Below, in pieces: positions 15,577 to 22,232 of a DNA stretch of 22,232 nt. The DNA is from Candidatus Moranbacteria bacterium UBA1302. GTDB lineage: Bacteria > Patescibacteriota > Minisyncoccia > Moranbacterales > UBA1568. How positions within the stretch are numbered: the stretch's first letter is position 1; every line of letters starts with the position of its first letter. Made by a program: the position numbers and the translations under genes. The notes under the pieces are model-generated. The model worked only from the letters and a program-made list of their open reading frames with translations, was not told the origin of the DNA and made no database searches. The stretch spans positions 1-22,232 of the forward strand of contig DBUA01000012.1 in assembly GCA_002307715.1 (NCBI GenBank), read 5' to 3'.

Positions 15577-16725
15577 TTATTTCCTGATAGGCATAGCTAT
15601 ATACAGATATTTTTCATCAGAATGTCCTTCTGTATCTAACATTCTTATTGCAGCTGGGGTTGACGCAGTATTAGCCAAAAAAAGCACTCTATCACCAGAA
15701 AGAGCATTAATTCCATCTAATACATATCGAGGATTAAATACCATGGAAAGCTTTCCGGCATCGGAAAGATATTCTACATCCAAAATAGTTTCATTTTCTC
15801 CAAGTTCTTGTGAAACAGATGTTACAACACATTTTTTCGATTCAGGATCAAAAGAAAGCGTTATTTCGTTGGCATTATATGAAGAAAACGTGTTTGCTAT
15901 CTTGATAGCCCTCTGTATATCCTCTTTTTTAAATACCGCCTGAAGCGTAAATGTCTGCGGTATAATTTGTTTATAATCAGGGTATTTTCCATTAATAGCA
16001 CGCGATATTATCTGTATACCATCAATTTCAAAAAATACCTGGTTTTCTTCAAGGGCAATTTTTACCTCATCGCTTTCGGGGGTAATGATTCTCATTATTT
16101 CCTGAAGTGTCGTATTTGGAAGTATAAGTGAGGCATTTTCTTTCAAAAAATCATCATAGCCGGCAGCATGATCAGTAAACGGTATTATTTCCTCAGCTAA
16201 ACGAAAGCTATCGGTTGCAGCGAGATGAATAGCATCCTGATAAAAAAATATATGTACTCCCGTCAATTCCAATCTCGATTCATTAAGACTAACACAAAAT
16301 AACAGTCTAGAAAGAGCATTTTTAAGCTCTTGCGCAGGAAAAGAGAAAAAATAATCCTTTTTATATTGCGGAATTATCGGAAAATCCTTGCCGTCAAGCC
16401 CTTTTATTTTCATCTTATGCGAAACATTATTTATCAACAGACTTTTTCCATCTGATTCTATTTCCAAAACATCGCTCTTTGGAAGATTATGGATGAAATT
16501 TCCGATAATCTTTGCGGGTACGGCTATTTTCCCTTCTTTTTCTATTTTTGCACCAATATATGCTACAACACCTATTTCAAGATTTGTTGCAGAAATCTTT
16601 AAACGTCCTTTTTCCGTTTCTAAAAGAAAATTACTTAATATAGGCAGAGTAGACTGTCTTCCAATAACACGTTCCAAATAGGTCACTACCCGATCAATGT
16701 TCTCTTGAGTACAGATAAGTTTCAT
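15577..16725 (-). CDS. dnaN: DNA polymerase III beta sliding clamp
   Basis: 382 residues, the normal length for the ring-forming processivity clamp. The three repeated clamp domains are evident, with STLPILSNFLLETEKGRLKISATNLEIGV typical of domain 1 (in parts: TLPILSNFLLE, ISATNLEIGV), LAATDSFRLAE of domain 2 and the C-terminus YLYIAMPIRK closing domain 3, near the hydrophobic peptide-binding pocket. It ends 6 bases before DUF721 and is separated from dnaA by the putative origin; the two genes share orientation. The ATG follows ATTCCTCT, without a Shine-Dalgarno sequence. Confidence 0.97.
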   Translation of the reverse strand: MKLICTQENIDRVVTYLERVIGRQSTLPILSNFLLETEKGRLKISATNLEIGVVAYIGAKIEKEGKIAVPAKIIGNFIHNLPKSDVLEIESDGKSLLINNVSHKMKIKGLDGKDFPIIPQYKKDYFFSFPAQELKNALSRLLFCVSLNESRLELTGVHIFFYQDAIHLAATDSFRLAEEIIPFTDHAAGYDDFLKENASLILPNTTLQEIMRIITPESDEVKIALEENQVFFEIDGIQIISRAINGKYPDYKQIIPQTFTLQAVFKKEDIQRAIKIANTFSSYNANEITLSFDPESKKCVVTSVSQELGENETILDVEYLSDAGKLSMVFNPRYVLDGINALSGDRVLFLANTASTPAAIRMLDTEGHSDEKYLYIAMPIRK

Positions 16726-16993
16726 AGAGGAATCTTTAATGAATAAAATATAAAAATATTATTTAAAAAAATCTTATTATAACTTAGTACGGTGGATATC
16801 TGGATAACTCAGAAATAAGCTTTTGTTGTAGCGTTTATTTTAAACCGCATGTATGGTTAGTTTTGATATTTCTTGTGGTTATAAAAATATTTTTGTGGAT
16901 ACTTTAGAAAGTAGTCTATTTTATCCACGGAAGATATATGTCTTATACAGTTGTCATCCACGGATAATTCCTGGTTATACATGGTTATCCACA
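16726..16993. other. Putative chromosomal replication origin (oriC)
   Basis: No gene lies between dnaN and dnaA. Next to dnaN is a run (16741-16786) with only three G or C bases, a candidate unwinding element. DnaA-box-like 9-mers follow: TCTGGATAA (16799-16807), TGTGGATAC (16894-16902), TTATCCACG (16921-16929), and the exact TTATCCACA (16985-16993), plus weaker ones. Strand composition also switches here: hand-counted lines give C over G in dnaN (54:32 over four lines) and G over C in dnaA (89:72 over seven lines) on the plus strand. Confidence 0.7.
16776..16781 (-). promoter_or_regulatory. Putative dnaN -10 element
   Basis: TATAAT on the minus strand, about 50 bases before the dnaN start and within the AT-rich part of the origin region. 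A -35 is not clear; the expected position overlaps the DnaA-box-like 9-mer at 16799-16807, which would allow control by DnaA. Confidence 0.4.
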
Positions 16994-18400
16994 TTAGTTA
17001 TAGTACAATCGTTCTCGTAGTGTGGCTAATTCCTCCTTGAGACGGCTGTGAGTGTCTTTATTTTTTTCTATTTTTTCAAATGCATGGAGTGCTGTTGTAT
17101 GGTCACGACCGCCAAGAAGTTCTCCAATAGTAGAAAATGGAGTTTGAAGTTCATTTCGTAGTATATACATCATGACTTGTCTCGGGTGTGAAATCTCTTT
17201 TTTTCGACCCTTTTTTATCAAATCTTCTTTTGTAACATCATAAAATGTTGTGATGACATTAAAAATATCATCAATTTGTATGGATTTCTTATTGTTTTCT
17301 ATAAGTTGATCGAGTATTTTTTGTGTATTTTCGAGATTAGCAGGTATCTTATGGAATTCACAAAAAGCGATAACTCTATTAAGAGCACCCTCTAGTTCAC
17401 GGATATTCTGGGATATATTTTCTGCAATATATTTTAGTGAAGCAGGGTCAAGTGAAAAGCCTTTTTCTGATACTTTTGATTCTAGAATGGCGATGCGTGT
17501 TTCTAAATTTGGTCGACTAATATCAGTTATCATTCCGCCTTCAAAACGTGAACGTAACCGATCTTCCAATGTTGGAATGGCTTTTGGAGGACGATCGCTT
17601 GAAATGACTATCTGCTTATCAAGCTGATAGAGGGAATTAAATATATGAAAAAATTCATTTTGGGTCTTTTCACGGCCTGAAAGAAATTGTACATCATCAA
17701 TGATGAGCAAATCCATTTGTTGATAGTATTCCTTGAATTTATCAATTTTCTGATTTTTGATGGAATCGACAAGTTCTGTTGTAAATCGCTCAGAATTAAT
17801 ATATTTTATCCGTTTTTCAGGAGCGTTTTTCACGACTTCGTTACCGATGGATTGGAGGAGGTGTGTCTTTCCGAGTCCAACGCCACCATAGATAAATAGA
17901 GGATTGTAGGCTAACCCTAGGTTTTGTGAAACAGCATAACAAGCAGCGCGAGCAAGTTCGTTGTTTTCTGCAACGATGAAATTTTCAAATGTATAACGGC
18001 TATTAAGGTTTGTTTCGTGCGGAATGGGCGTTGAAGTTGCTGTTGAAGATGTAAAAGACGGTTTTTCAATGAGTTTTTTTCGGACAAACCCTCCATTTTC
18101 TGGTGGTTTGATGGCGTCGACATTCTTGATGGAATCGATAGTTGATACTGATTTTTCCGGCGCGATGATACAGCGAATCTCTTGGATATTTGGATCGAGG
18201 CTTTTTAGAGCCTTCAATATGTAGATATTGTATTTATTTTCAAGCCATTCTTTTGCAAATCCATTGGGGACTCCAATAGTGATAAGACCATTTTGGTTCT
18301 CCAATATACTGGTATTCTTAAACCAGGTGACGAAGTTCGCCTTTGATATGGAAAGTTCTATCTGTCCAAGGACAGCTTTCCAGAGCTCTTCATTGTTCAT
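16994..18400 (-). CDS. dnaA: Chromosomal replication initiator protein DnaA
   Basis: 468 residues with all four domains. Domain I (1-80) opens with ELWKAVLGQIELSISKANF; a Ser/Thr-rich linker follows (about 100-135). The AAA+ domain has GGVGLGKT (172-179, Walker A), LLIIDDVQFLSG (231-242, Walker B), and the sensor and arginine-finger region RLRSRFEGGMITDI. Domain IV carries the DNA-binding signature GGRDHTTALHA (430-440). DnaA-ATP opens oriC. By the strand-composition switch, dnaA lies just right of the origin and is transcribed toward it. It has an extended -10 promoter flanked by DnaA-box-like sites. Confidence 0.98.
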   Translation of the reverse strand: MNNEELWKAVLGQIELSISKANFVTWFKNTSILENQNGLITIGVPNGFAKEWLENKYNIYILKALKSLDPNIQEIRCIIAPEKSVSTIDSIKNVDAIKPPENGGFVRKKLIEKPSFTSSTATSTPIPHETNLNSRYTFENFIVAENNELARAACYAVSQNLGLAYNPLFIYGGVGLGKTHLLQSIGNEVVKNAPEKRIKYINSERFTTELVDSIKNQKIDKFKEYYQQMDLLIIDDVQFLSGREKTQNEFFHIFNSLYQLDKQIVISSDRPPKAIPTLEDRLRSRFEGGMITDISRPNLETRIAILESKVSEKGFSLDPASLKYIAENISQNIRELEGALNRVIAFCEFHKIPANLENTQKILDQLIENNKKSIQIDDIFNVITTFYDVTKEDLIKKGRKKEISHPRQVMMYILRNELQTPFSTIGELLGGRDHTTALHAFEKIEKNKDTHSRLKEELATLRERLYYN

Positions 18401-18600
18401 AGCAACCGAAAATTATCAACAGCGACCGTTATTATAGCACGGGATATTGTTGATAACTATGATAAAAAATACGAAAAAAGTGGATATTAAGTGGATAACT
18501 GTATATTTTATTGTATTTAAGGGGTAGAATGTGTTTGTGAAAAGGGAAATCTTATTGTGTATAACATGTAATAAAGGCTTCCTCTTGCTAAAAAAAGCAT
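18401..18600. promoter_or_regulatory. dnaA-rpsA divergent regulatory region with DnaA-box-like sites
   Basis: On the minus strand TGCTATAAT (18439-18431) is an extended -10 for dnaA. It sits between TTATCAACA (18413-18421) and its perfect inverted copy TGTTGATAA (18448-18456), each one mismatch from the DnaA box. AGTGGATAT (18479) and AGTGGATAA (18490) follow 11 bp apart, about one helical turn, and TGTGTATAA lies at 18556-18564. Autoregulation of dnaA by DnaA is a natural reading; part of oriC function could also extend here. Confidence 0.55.
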
Positions 18601-18616
18601 TTTAGTATAGTATAAA
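18585..18616 (+). promoter_or_regulatory. Putative rpsA promoter
   Basis: TTGCTA (18585-18590) is followed by the AT-rich run TAGTATAGTATAAA (18603-18616), which offers several -10 choices (TATAGT at 18606, TATAAA at 18611), so the exact start cannot be fixed. Either leaves a leader of about 175-185 bases. Confidence 0.45.
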
Positions 18617-18800
18617 AGAAGCTCATACGAAGGTGTAATTAGATAATACAACTGAATACAAGGATGTTTGTGAATCCTTGATTGGAGGTATATTGTCTGA
18701 ACACCTAAAATAAGGTGTTTTCCTTATTTTGAGGCTAAAATATGCTGTTAATTACTAAGTAGGCGGTTGGCATATCCGCAATAAAGATGTATTGATAATT
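18617..18800 (+). promoter_or_regulatory. Structured 5' leader of rpsA with alternative hairpins
   Basis: The long leader has no ORF of note. Hairpin 1: 18659-18665 with 18674-18680 (CAAGGAT/ATCCTTG). Hairpin 2: 18700-18706 with 18713-18719 (AACACCT/AGGTGTT), followed by four Ts (18718-18721). Hairpin 3: 18707-18715 with 18722-18730 (AAAATAAGG/CCTTATTTT), a perfect 9-bp stem. Hairpins 2 and 3 share bases 18713-18715 and also interleave, so only one can form at a time. This suggests a switch acting on rpsA, perhaps S1 autoregulation. Confidence 0.5.
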
Positions 18801-19958
18801 ATGACAAAGCCAATACAAGAACCAGAACAAGCTAAAACATCTCGGATGGATGATTTGTTGATGAATCATCTTGTTGAAATACCAGAAATTGGAGATGTTA
18901 TCCAAGGAACGGTCATTTATGTCGCTGCAGCTTCAGCTTTGATTGATCTTGGGCCGCTTGGAACCGGTATTGTTTTAGGAAAAGAAATGCGTGATGGTCT
19001 TGGGCCAGAGGGCAGGCTTAAAGTTGGAACGACAGTCACTGCGACGCTCATGTCATATGAAAATGAGGATGGCATGATAGAGCTCTCTATCCGTGAGGCT
19101 TCGTATGAAAAAGCATGGGAAGATATTGAACATAAACTTACAAATCGCGAAGTGGTGATTACTAAGGTCTCCGAAGCCAATAAGGGAGGCCTTATGGTTG
19201 AAATCAATGGTATTGTGGGATTTCTCCCTGTTTCTCAGCTTTCAAGCGAACATTATCCTCGCGTCGAAGATGGGGATAAGAATAAAATCTTAGATCTTTT
19301 GAAGAAACTGATCGGACAGGAAATCCAAGTACGAATTCTTGATGCCGATCGGGACGGAGAGAAGCTTATTGTTAGCGAAAAGGCTGCACAAAGCGAAAAA
19401 GAGCGCGAGTTGATTAACCTCCTTAAAGTGGGCGATATTATTGAGGGTGAAGTGAGCGGAGTTGTTGATTTTGGCGCTTTCGTAAAATTTACTCCCCCAA
19501 CAAACGATGGTGATAAAAAACCTTCAGATAAGCTTGAAGGATTAGTGCATATTTCTGAGCTCGCATGGCAGTTGATTGATGATCCGCGTGAGGTCATTAA
19601 GACGGGCGACCAGGTAGAAGCTAAAATTATCGGTATTGAAGATAGCCGCATCTCGCTCTCAATGAAGGCATTGAAGAAAGACCCATGGGATGAGGTCCTC
19701 GAAAAATATAAAGTTGGGGATATTGTTTCTGGAAAAGTGGATAAAATCAACCATTTTGGAGCCTTTGTCTATCTTGATAAAGATATTCACGGGTTGGCAC
19801 ATGTGAGCGAATTCCAGGATGTTTATCCAGGGAAGAAGATCGAAGAAGTCTTTAAGGAAGGAGAAACATACACATGGAATATCCTTTCCATAGAACCGAA
19901 GACTCATAGGATGGGGCTTCTGCCAGTTAAAGAAAACGACAAGAAGAAAGAAGCATAA
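18801..19958 (+). CDS. rpsA: 30S ribosomal protein S1 (four S1 domains)
   Basis: 385 residues from the ATG at 18801. Four S1 RNA-binding (OB-fold) domains: about 30-100 (IPEIGDVIQGTVIYV), 115-190 (degenerate, MVEINGIVGFLPVSQLS), 205-288 (LKVGDIIEGEVSGVVDFGAFVKF) and 300-372 (YKVGDIVSGKVDKINHFGAFVYL). E. coli S1 has six; shorter forms are common in Patescibacteria and Gram-positives. S1 helps bind mRNA to the 30S subunit, which may matter here since the genes lack Shine-Dalgarno sequences. A TTG at 18792 would add only three residues; the ATG in AATTATG is preferred. It is the first gene of the rightward set. Confidence 0.93.
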   Translation: MTKPIQEPEQAKTSRMDDLLMNHLVEIPEIGDVIQGTVIYVAAASALIDLGPLGTGIVLGKEMRDGLGPEGRLKVGTTVTATLMSYENEDGMIELSIREASYEKAWEDIEHKLTNREVVITKVSEANKGGLMVEINGIVGFLPVSQLSSEHYPRVEDGDKNKILDLLKKLIGQEIQVRILDADRDGEKLIVSEKAAQSEKERELINLLKVGDIIEGEVSGVVDFGAFVKFTPPTNDGDKKPSDKLEGLVHISELAWQLIDDPREVIKTGDQVEAKIIGIEDSRISLSMKALKKDPWDEVLEKYKVGDIVSGKVDKINHFGAFVYLDKDIHGLAHVSEFQDVYPGKKIEEVFKEGETYTWNILSIEPKTHRMGLLPVKENDKKKEA

Positions 19959-19966
19959 AAAGCTTG

Positions 19967-20001
19967 AAGCACCCTGTCCTCTACTGAGCCAGGGTGCTTT
20001 T
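19967..20001 (+). terminator. Terminator (or attenuator) after rpsA
   Basis: A 10-bp stem (19967-19976 with 19990-19999) with a 13-base loop runs into TTTT. It begins 8 bases past the rpsA stop. gmk begins only 15-30 bases later, leaving little room for a separate promoter, so partial read-through is likely. Confidence 0.8.
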
Positions 20002-20030
20002 GTATCATTTGTTGTATGGGTGTTGATAAT

Positions 20031-20591
20031 ATGAAAAACCTTTTTATCATTTCTGGTCCGTCAGGGGCCGGAGAAGATTCCATCATTAATGGTTTATCGG
20101 AATTATTGCCCATAGAAAGGGCTATAACCACTACAACGCGTGATATGCGCCCTGGAGAAAGCGAAGGAAACCCATATTATTTCCTCTCACTTGAAGCTTT
20201 TCGCGAAAAAATAGCTTTAGGATTATTTGCGGAATATGCTGAACAGTACAATGGAAACTTGTATGGCGTGACGAAACAAGAGTTGATACGTATTATTCAA
20301 TCAGGAAAAATCGGTATTTGGAAGATAGACTATAAGGGGGTTGAAGCTGCAAAAAAGATGTTCCCTGAAATCATAGCTATCTTGGTAAGTGCTCCATTGG
20401 AAATATTGGAACAGCGCATCAGAAAACGCGACAACCCTTCGGAGACTTTTATTCGTGAACGGATGGAATATTCTCAGGAGTGGCTCAAACACACCGATAT
20501 TTATGATTACACGATTGAAAATGAGCAAGGGAAACTTGAAGAAGCTATCAAAAAAACCTACGATATTGTCAAAAAACATTCTGCCTTCTGA
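20031..20591 (+). CDS. gmk: Guanylate kinase-like protein with an altered P-loop
   Basis: 186 residues from the ATG at 20031 (191 from an ATG at 20016). Guanylate kinase phosphorylates GMP to GDP with ATP. The GMP-binding side is conserved: TTTTRDMRPGESEGNPYYFLS, FAEYAEQYNGNLYG, and KIDYKGVEAAKK in place of the usual DIDxQGA. The lid has RIRKRD and RERM. The P-loop, however, reads SGPSGAGEDS instead of GPSGxGKS/T: Lys is Glu15 and the Ser/Thr is Asp16. The Lys contacts the beta- and gamma-phosphates in normal enzymes. Either activity uses another residue, or the protein does something else. No second gmk is in the window. Confidence 0.85.
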   Translation: MKNLFIISGPSGAGEDSIINGLSELLPIERAITTTTRDMRPGESEGNPYYFLSLEAFREKIALGLFAEYAEQYNGNLYGVTKQELIRIIQSGKIGIWKIDYKGVEAAKKMFPEIIAILVSAPLEILEQRIRKRDNPSETFIRERMEYSQEWLKHTDIYDYTIENEQGKLEEAIKKTYDIVKKHSAF

Positions 20592-21585
20592 TGATGGTCG
20601 GAAAATATCGTCCATATTCCCCCAATCATTCTTAAAGAGGGTTCAGAATGATGTTTTCCAATATGGATTATGGCAAAAAGGCGATACATTGATAGTGGCG
20701 GTTTCCGGAGGTCCTGATAGCATGTGCCTTCTCGATGTGATGTATTGTTTATCAAAGAAATACGAGCTCTCCATTCACGTGGCACATGTGAATTATCACT
20801 TACGTGGCGATGATTCTGAGGCAGATGAAGCGCTTGTACGTTCTGCGGCTGGCTCATATAGATTGCCATGCTCCATATATCATTCATATCTTAAAGTCGG
20901 AAAGAATGCGGAATCACGATTACGATCTGTAAGATATGATTTTTTTGAGTCCCTTAGGAAAGATAATGGTGCTGCTGCTATCGTTATTGCACATAATGAA
21001 GATGACCAAGCTGAAACGTTCCTGCTGAGGCTTTTACGTGGATCAGGTATGCAAGGGCTTGCATCGATGCGCCAAAAAAATGGATTTATTCTGAGACCTC
21101 TTTTGGGAATGAAACGTGATGAAATAGTGAAGTATCTTGCCCAAAAAAACATCTCATATCGGGAAGACTTGAGCAATAAGAGCCGGTTATTTTTGCGTAA
21201 TCGCATCAGACATGATCTTTTGCCCATGTTAGAACGAGAATATCAACCTAGGTTGAAGGCTATTCTTGCGGAAAATGCGGCACTTCTTGCGGATGATTAT
21301 GACTATTTGGCTCAGTCTGCGCCGGTATTATCTTCATTAAAAAAAACATCTGACCGAGTGACTTTCTCATGTTCTGAAATAGCGTCTTATCCGGATGCTT
21401 CCGTACGTTATGTGTTGAGAATGATAGTGACCCCGTTTTTAGGCGGATATCCGCCGTCAAAAGGCACGATACGGGAAATAGTGAAAATTATTCGGAGTAC
21501 GAAACAAAAACACAAAAGAATAGCTTTTTGTGGCTTGAAATTGGCACGAATGGGTGATACAATAGTTTTGCTTGTTTCACAATAA
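20521..21585 (+). CDS. tilS: tRNA(Ile)-lysidine synthetase
   Basis: 354 residues if read from the ATG at 20521. TilS attaches lysine to C34 of tRNA-Ile(CAU) so that it reads AUA. The PP-loop ATP-binding motif SGGPDS is at 62-67, preceded by TLIVAV. Later segments HVNYHLRGDDSEADEALVRSAA, AHNEDDQAETFLLRLLRGSGMQGLASM (in parts) and FLRNRIRHDLLPMLE are standard. The C-terminal domain is short. The start is uncertain: the ATG lies 71 bases inside gmk; a TTG at 20566 would give a more usual N-terminus. Either way the gene overlaps gmk in another frame and is probably coupled to it. Confidence 0.93.
   Translation: MSKGNLKKLSKKPTILSKNILPSDDGRKISSIFPQSFLKRVQNDVFQYGLWQKGDTLIVAVSGGPDSMCLLDVMYCLSKKYELSIHVAHVNYHLRGDDSEADEALVRSAAGSYRLPCSIYHSYLKVGKNAESRLRSVRYDFFESLRKDNGAAAIVIAHNEDDQAETFLLRLLRGSGMQGLASMRQKNGFILRPLLGMKRDEIVKYLAQKNISYREDLSNKSRLFLRNRIRHDLLPMLEREYQPRLKAILAENAALLADDYDYLAQSAPVLSSLKKTSDRVTFSCSEIASYPDASVRYVLRMIVTPFLGGYPPSKGTIREIVKIIRSTKQKHKRIAFCGLKLARMGDTIVLLVSQ
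21535..21563 (+). promoter_or_regulatory. ftsH promoter
   Basis: TTGAAA (21535-21540), a 17-bp spacer and TACAAT (21558-21563), inside the last codons of tilS. The leader to the ftsH ATG is about 30 bases. Confidence 0.65.
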
Positions 21586-21600
21586 TCTTAAATTATCATT

Positions 21601-22232
21601 ATGGAAAAAATTTCTCGAAATCTTCCAACGATTTTGGTGGCTTTGATGCTTGTTTTAGGAATTTTTGTTCTTTATCAATCCCCTTCTCAGAAACCAGAGC
21701 AGATTTCATTGAGTGCATTGGTGGAGGAAATAAATCAGTCTCAAGTCAAAACAATTACCGTAACATCCAATACGCTTAATATCGTAATGAAGGATGATAA
21801 AAAGCAAGTAGCAATGAAGGAAGCCGAGAGTTCATTGACTGAAACATTGGATAATTATGGCGTTGAAGCTAAGAATTTGTCAGATGTGTCAATTGAAGTT
21901 AAAGAAGAATCCGGACTGAGTTTTTGGATGGTGACGCTTTTGCCTTTTTTACTTCCATTCGCACTCATATCGCTGTTTATTTGGTTTATGATGCGTCAGG
22001 CGCAGCGAGGCAATGCCCAAGCGTTATCTTTTGGGACAAGCCGAGCTCGTGTTCTTGACCCGAAAGACAAGAAAAAGAAGCTTACTTTCAATGATATTGC
22101 TGGCGCGAAAGAAGCAAAAACTGAACTTCAAGAAGTGGTTGAGTTTCTTCGGCATCCGAAGAAGTTTCTTAATATGGGAGCAAAAATTCCGAAGGGTGTG
22201 TTGCTGCTTGGTCCTCCTGGTACAGGGAAGAC
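21601..22232 (+). CDS. ftsH: ATP-dependent zinc metalloprotease FtsH (3' end outside window)
   Basis: 210 full codons are visible. FtsH is a membrane-anchored hexameric AAA+ protease for misfolded and regulatory proteins. Two membrane helices (about 8-26 and 107-131) flank an extracytoplasmic region of about 80 residues. The AAA+ domain begins with LTFNDIAGAKEAKTELQEVVEFL (in parts), and KGVLLLGPPGTGK (198-210) is Walker A; the window stops inside it, so the catalytic HEAGH site is not covered. The ATG follows ATTATCATT. The tilS-ftsH order is a very common bacterial arrangement. Confidence 0.97.
   Translation, partial: MEKISRNLPTILVALMLVLGIFVLYQSPSQKPEQISLSALVEEINQSQVKTITVTSNTLNIVMKDDKKQVAMKEAESSLTETLDNYGVEAKNLSDVSIEVKEESGLSFWMVTLLPFLLPFALISLFIWFMMRQAQRGNAQALSFGTSRARVLDPKDKKKKLTFNDIAGAKEAKTELQEVVEFLRHPKKFLNMGAKIPKGVLLLGPPGTGK

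Noticed and set aside
20389..20520. tilS start far inside gmk
   Set aside because: The extra residues are an out-of-frame reading of gmk and have no relation to TilS.
1..22232. CRISPR arrays, tRNA or rRNA genes, insertion sequences
   Set aside because: No spaced short repeats, no T-arm-like motifs with a cloverleaf and no transposase or terminal inverted repeats were seen.
1..22232. Reassigned UGA codons
   Set aside because: TGA ends several full-length conserved proteins at the expected place, so the standard bacterial code applies.

Overview
The window looks like a piece of a Patescibacteria (Candidate Phyla Radiation) chromosome, probably Parcubacteria-like. The grounds are the gene set and style: a four-domain ribosomal protein S1, a small DUF721 (DciA-like) protein beside dnaN, a truncated-family DHH protein, many genes without a Shine-Dalgarno sequence, and compact spacing. 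TGA works as a normal stop (pilB, ruvB, ruvC, gmk), which argues against the code-25 lineages (Gracilibacteria, Absconditabacteria). The exact class cannot be fixed from the sequence alone.

Layout. 1-804: 3' part of a DHH phosphoesterase-like gene with a terminator. 910-3933: one 1007-residue polypeptide holding two complete PilB/GspE ATPase modules. 3934-4287: no protein gene, but a strong minus-strand promoter, a foldable four-way-junction sequence and a bidirectional terminator, read here as an unassigned structured ncRNA. 4288-7514: ruvB, a small two-helix membrane protein, a membrane PH-domain protein, yebC and ruvC. 7561-12132: a tightly packed five-gene set (7-helix membrane protein, RimK-like ATP-grasp ligase fused to a retropepsin-like protease, second ATP-grasp ligase, GT4 glycosyltransferase, GNAT acetyltransferase), followed at 12220-12654 by what looks like the N-terminal remnant of a DUF1704-type peptidase gene. 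12638-15211 (minus): class A penicillin-binding protein. 15277-18400 (minus): DUF721 protein, dnaN and dnaA. 18801-22232 (plus): rpsA, gmk, tilS and the start of ftsH.

Replication. The plus strand is C-rich to the left, including pbp and dnaN, and becomes G-rich from dnaA onward in hand-counted lines. The dnaN-dnaA gap (16726-16993) holds an AT-rich stretch and several DnaA-box-like 9-mers, so it is the best candidate for oriC. The plus-strand genes at 1-12654 would then be transcribed head-on to the fork.

Expression. At least five promoters share a TACAAT or close -10, three with clear TTGNNN -35 boxes at 16-17 bp. None of about 19 inspected starts has a convincing Shine-Dalgarno sequence, and several have ATTATG at the start.

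Most interesting items: the ncRNA at about 3947-4188, the ligase-protease fusion and its neighbourhood, a guanylate kinase with Glu in place of the P-loop Lys, the tandem PilB with near-identical DNA patches, and an rpsA leader with two mutually exclusive hairpins.
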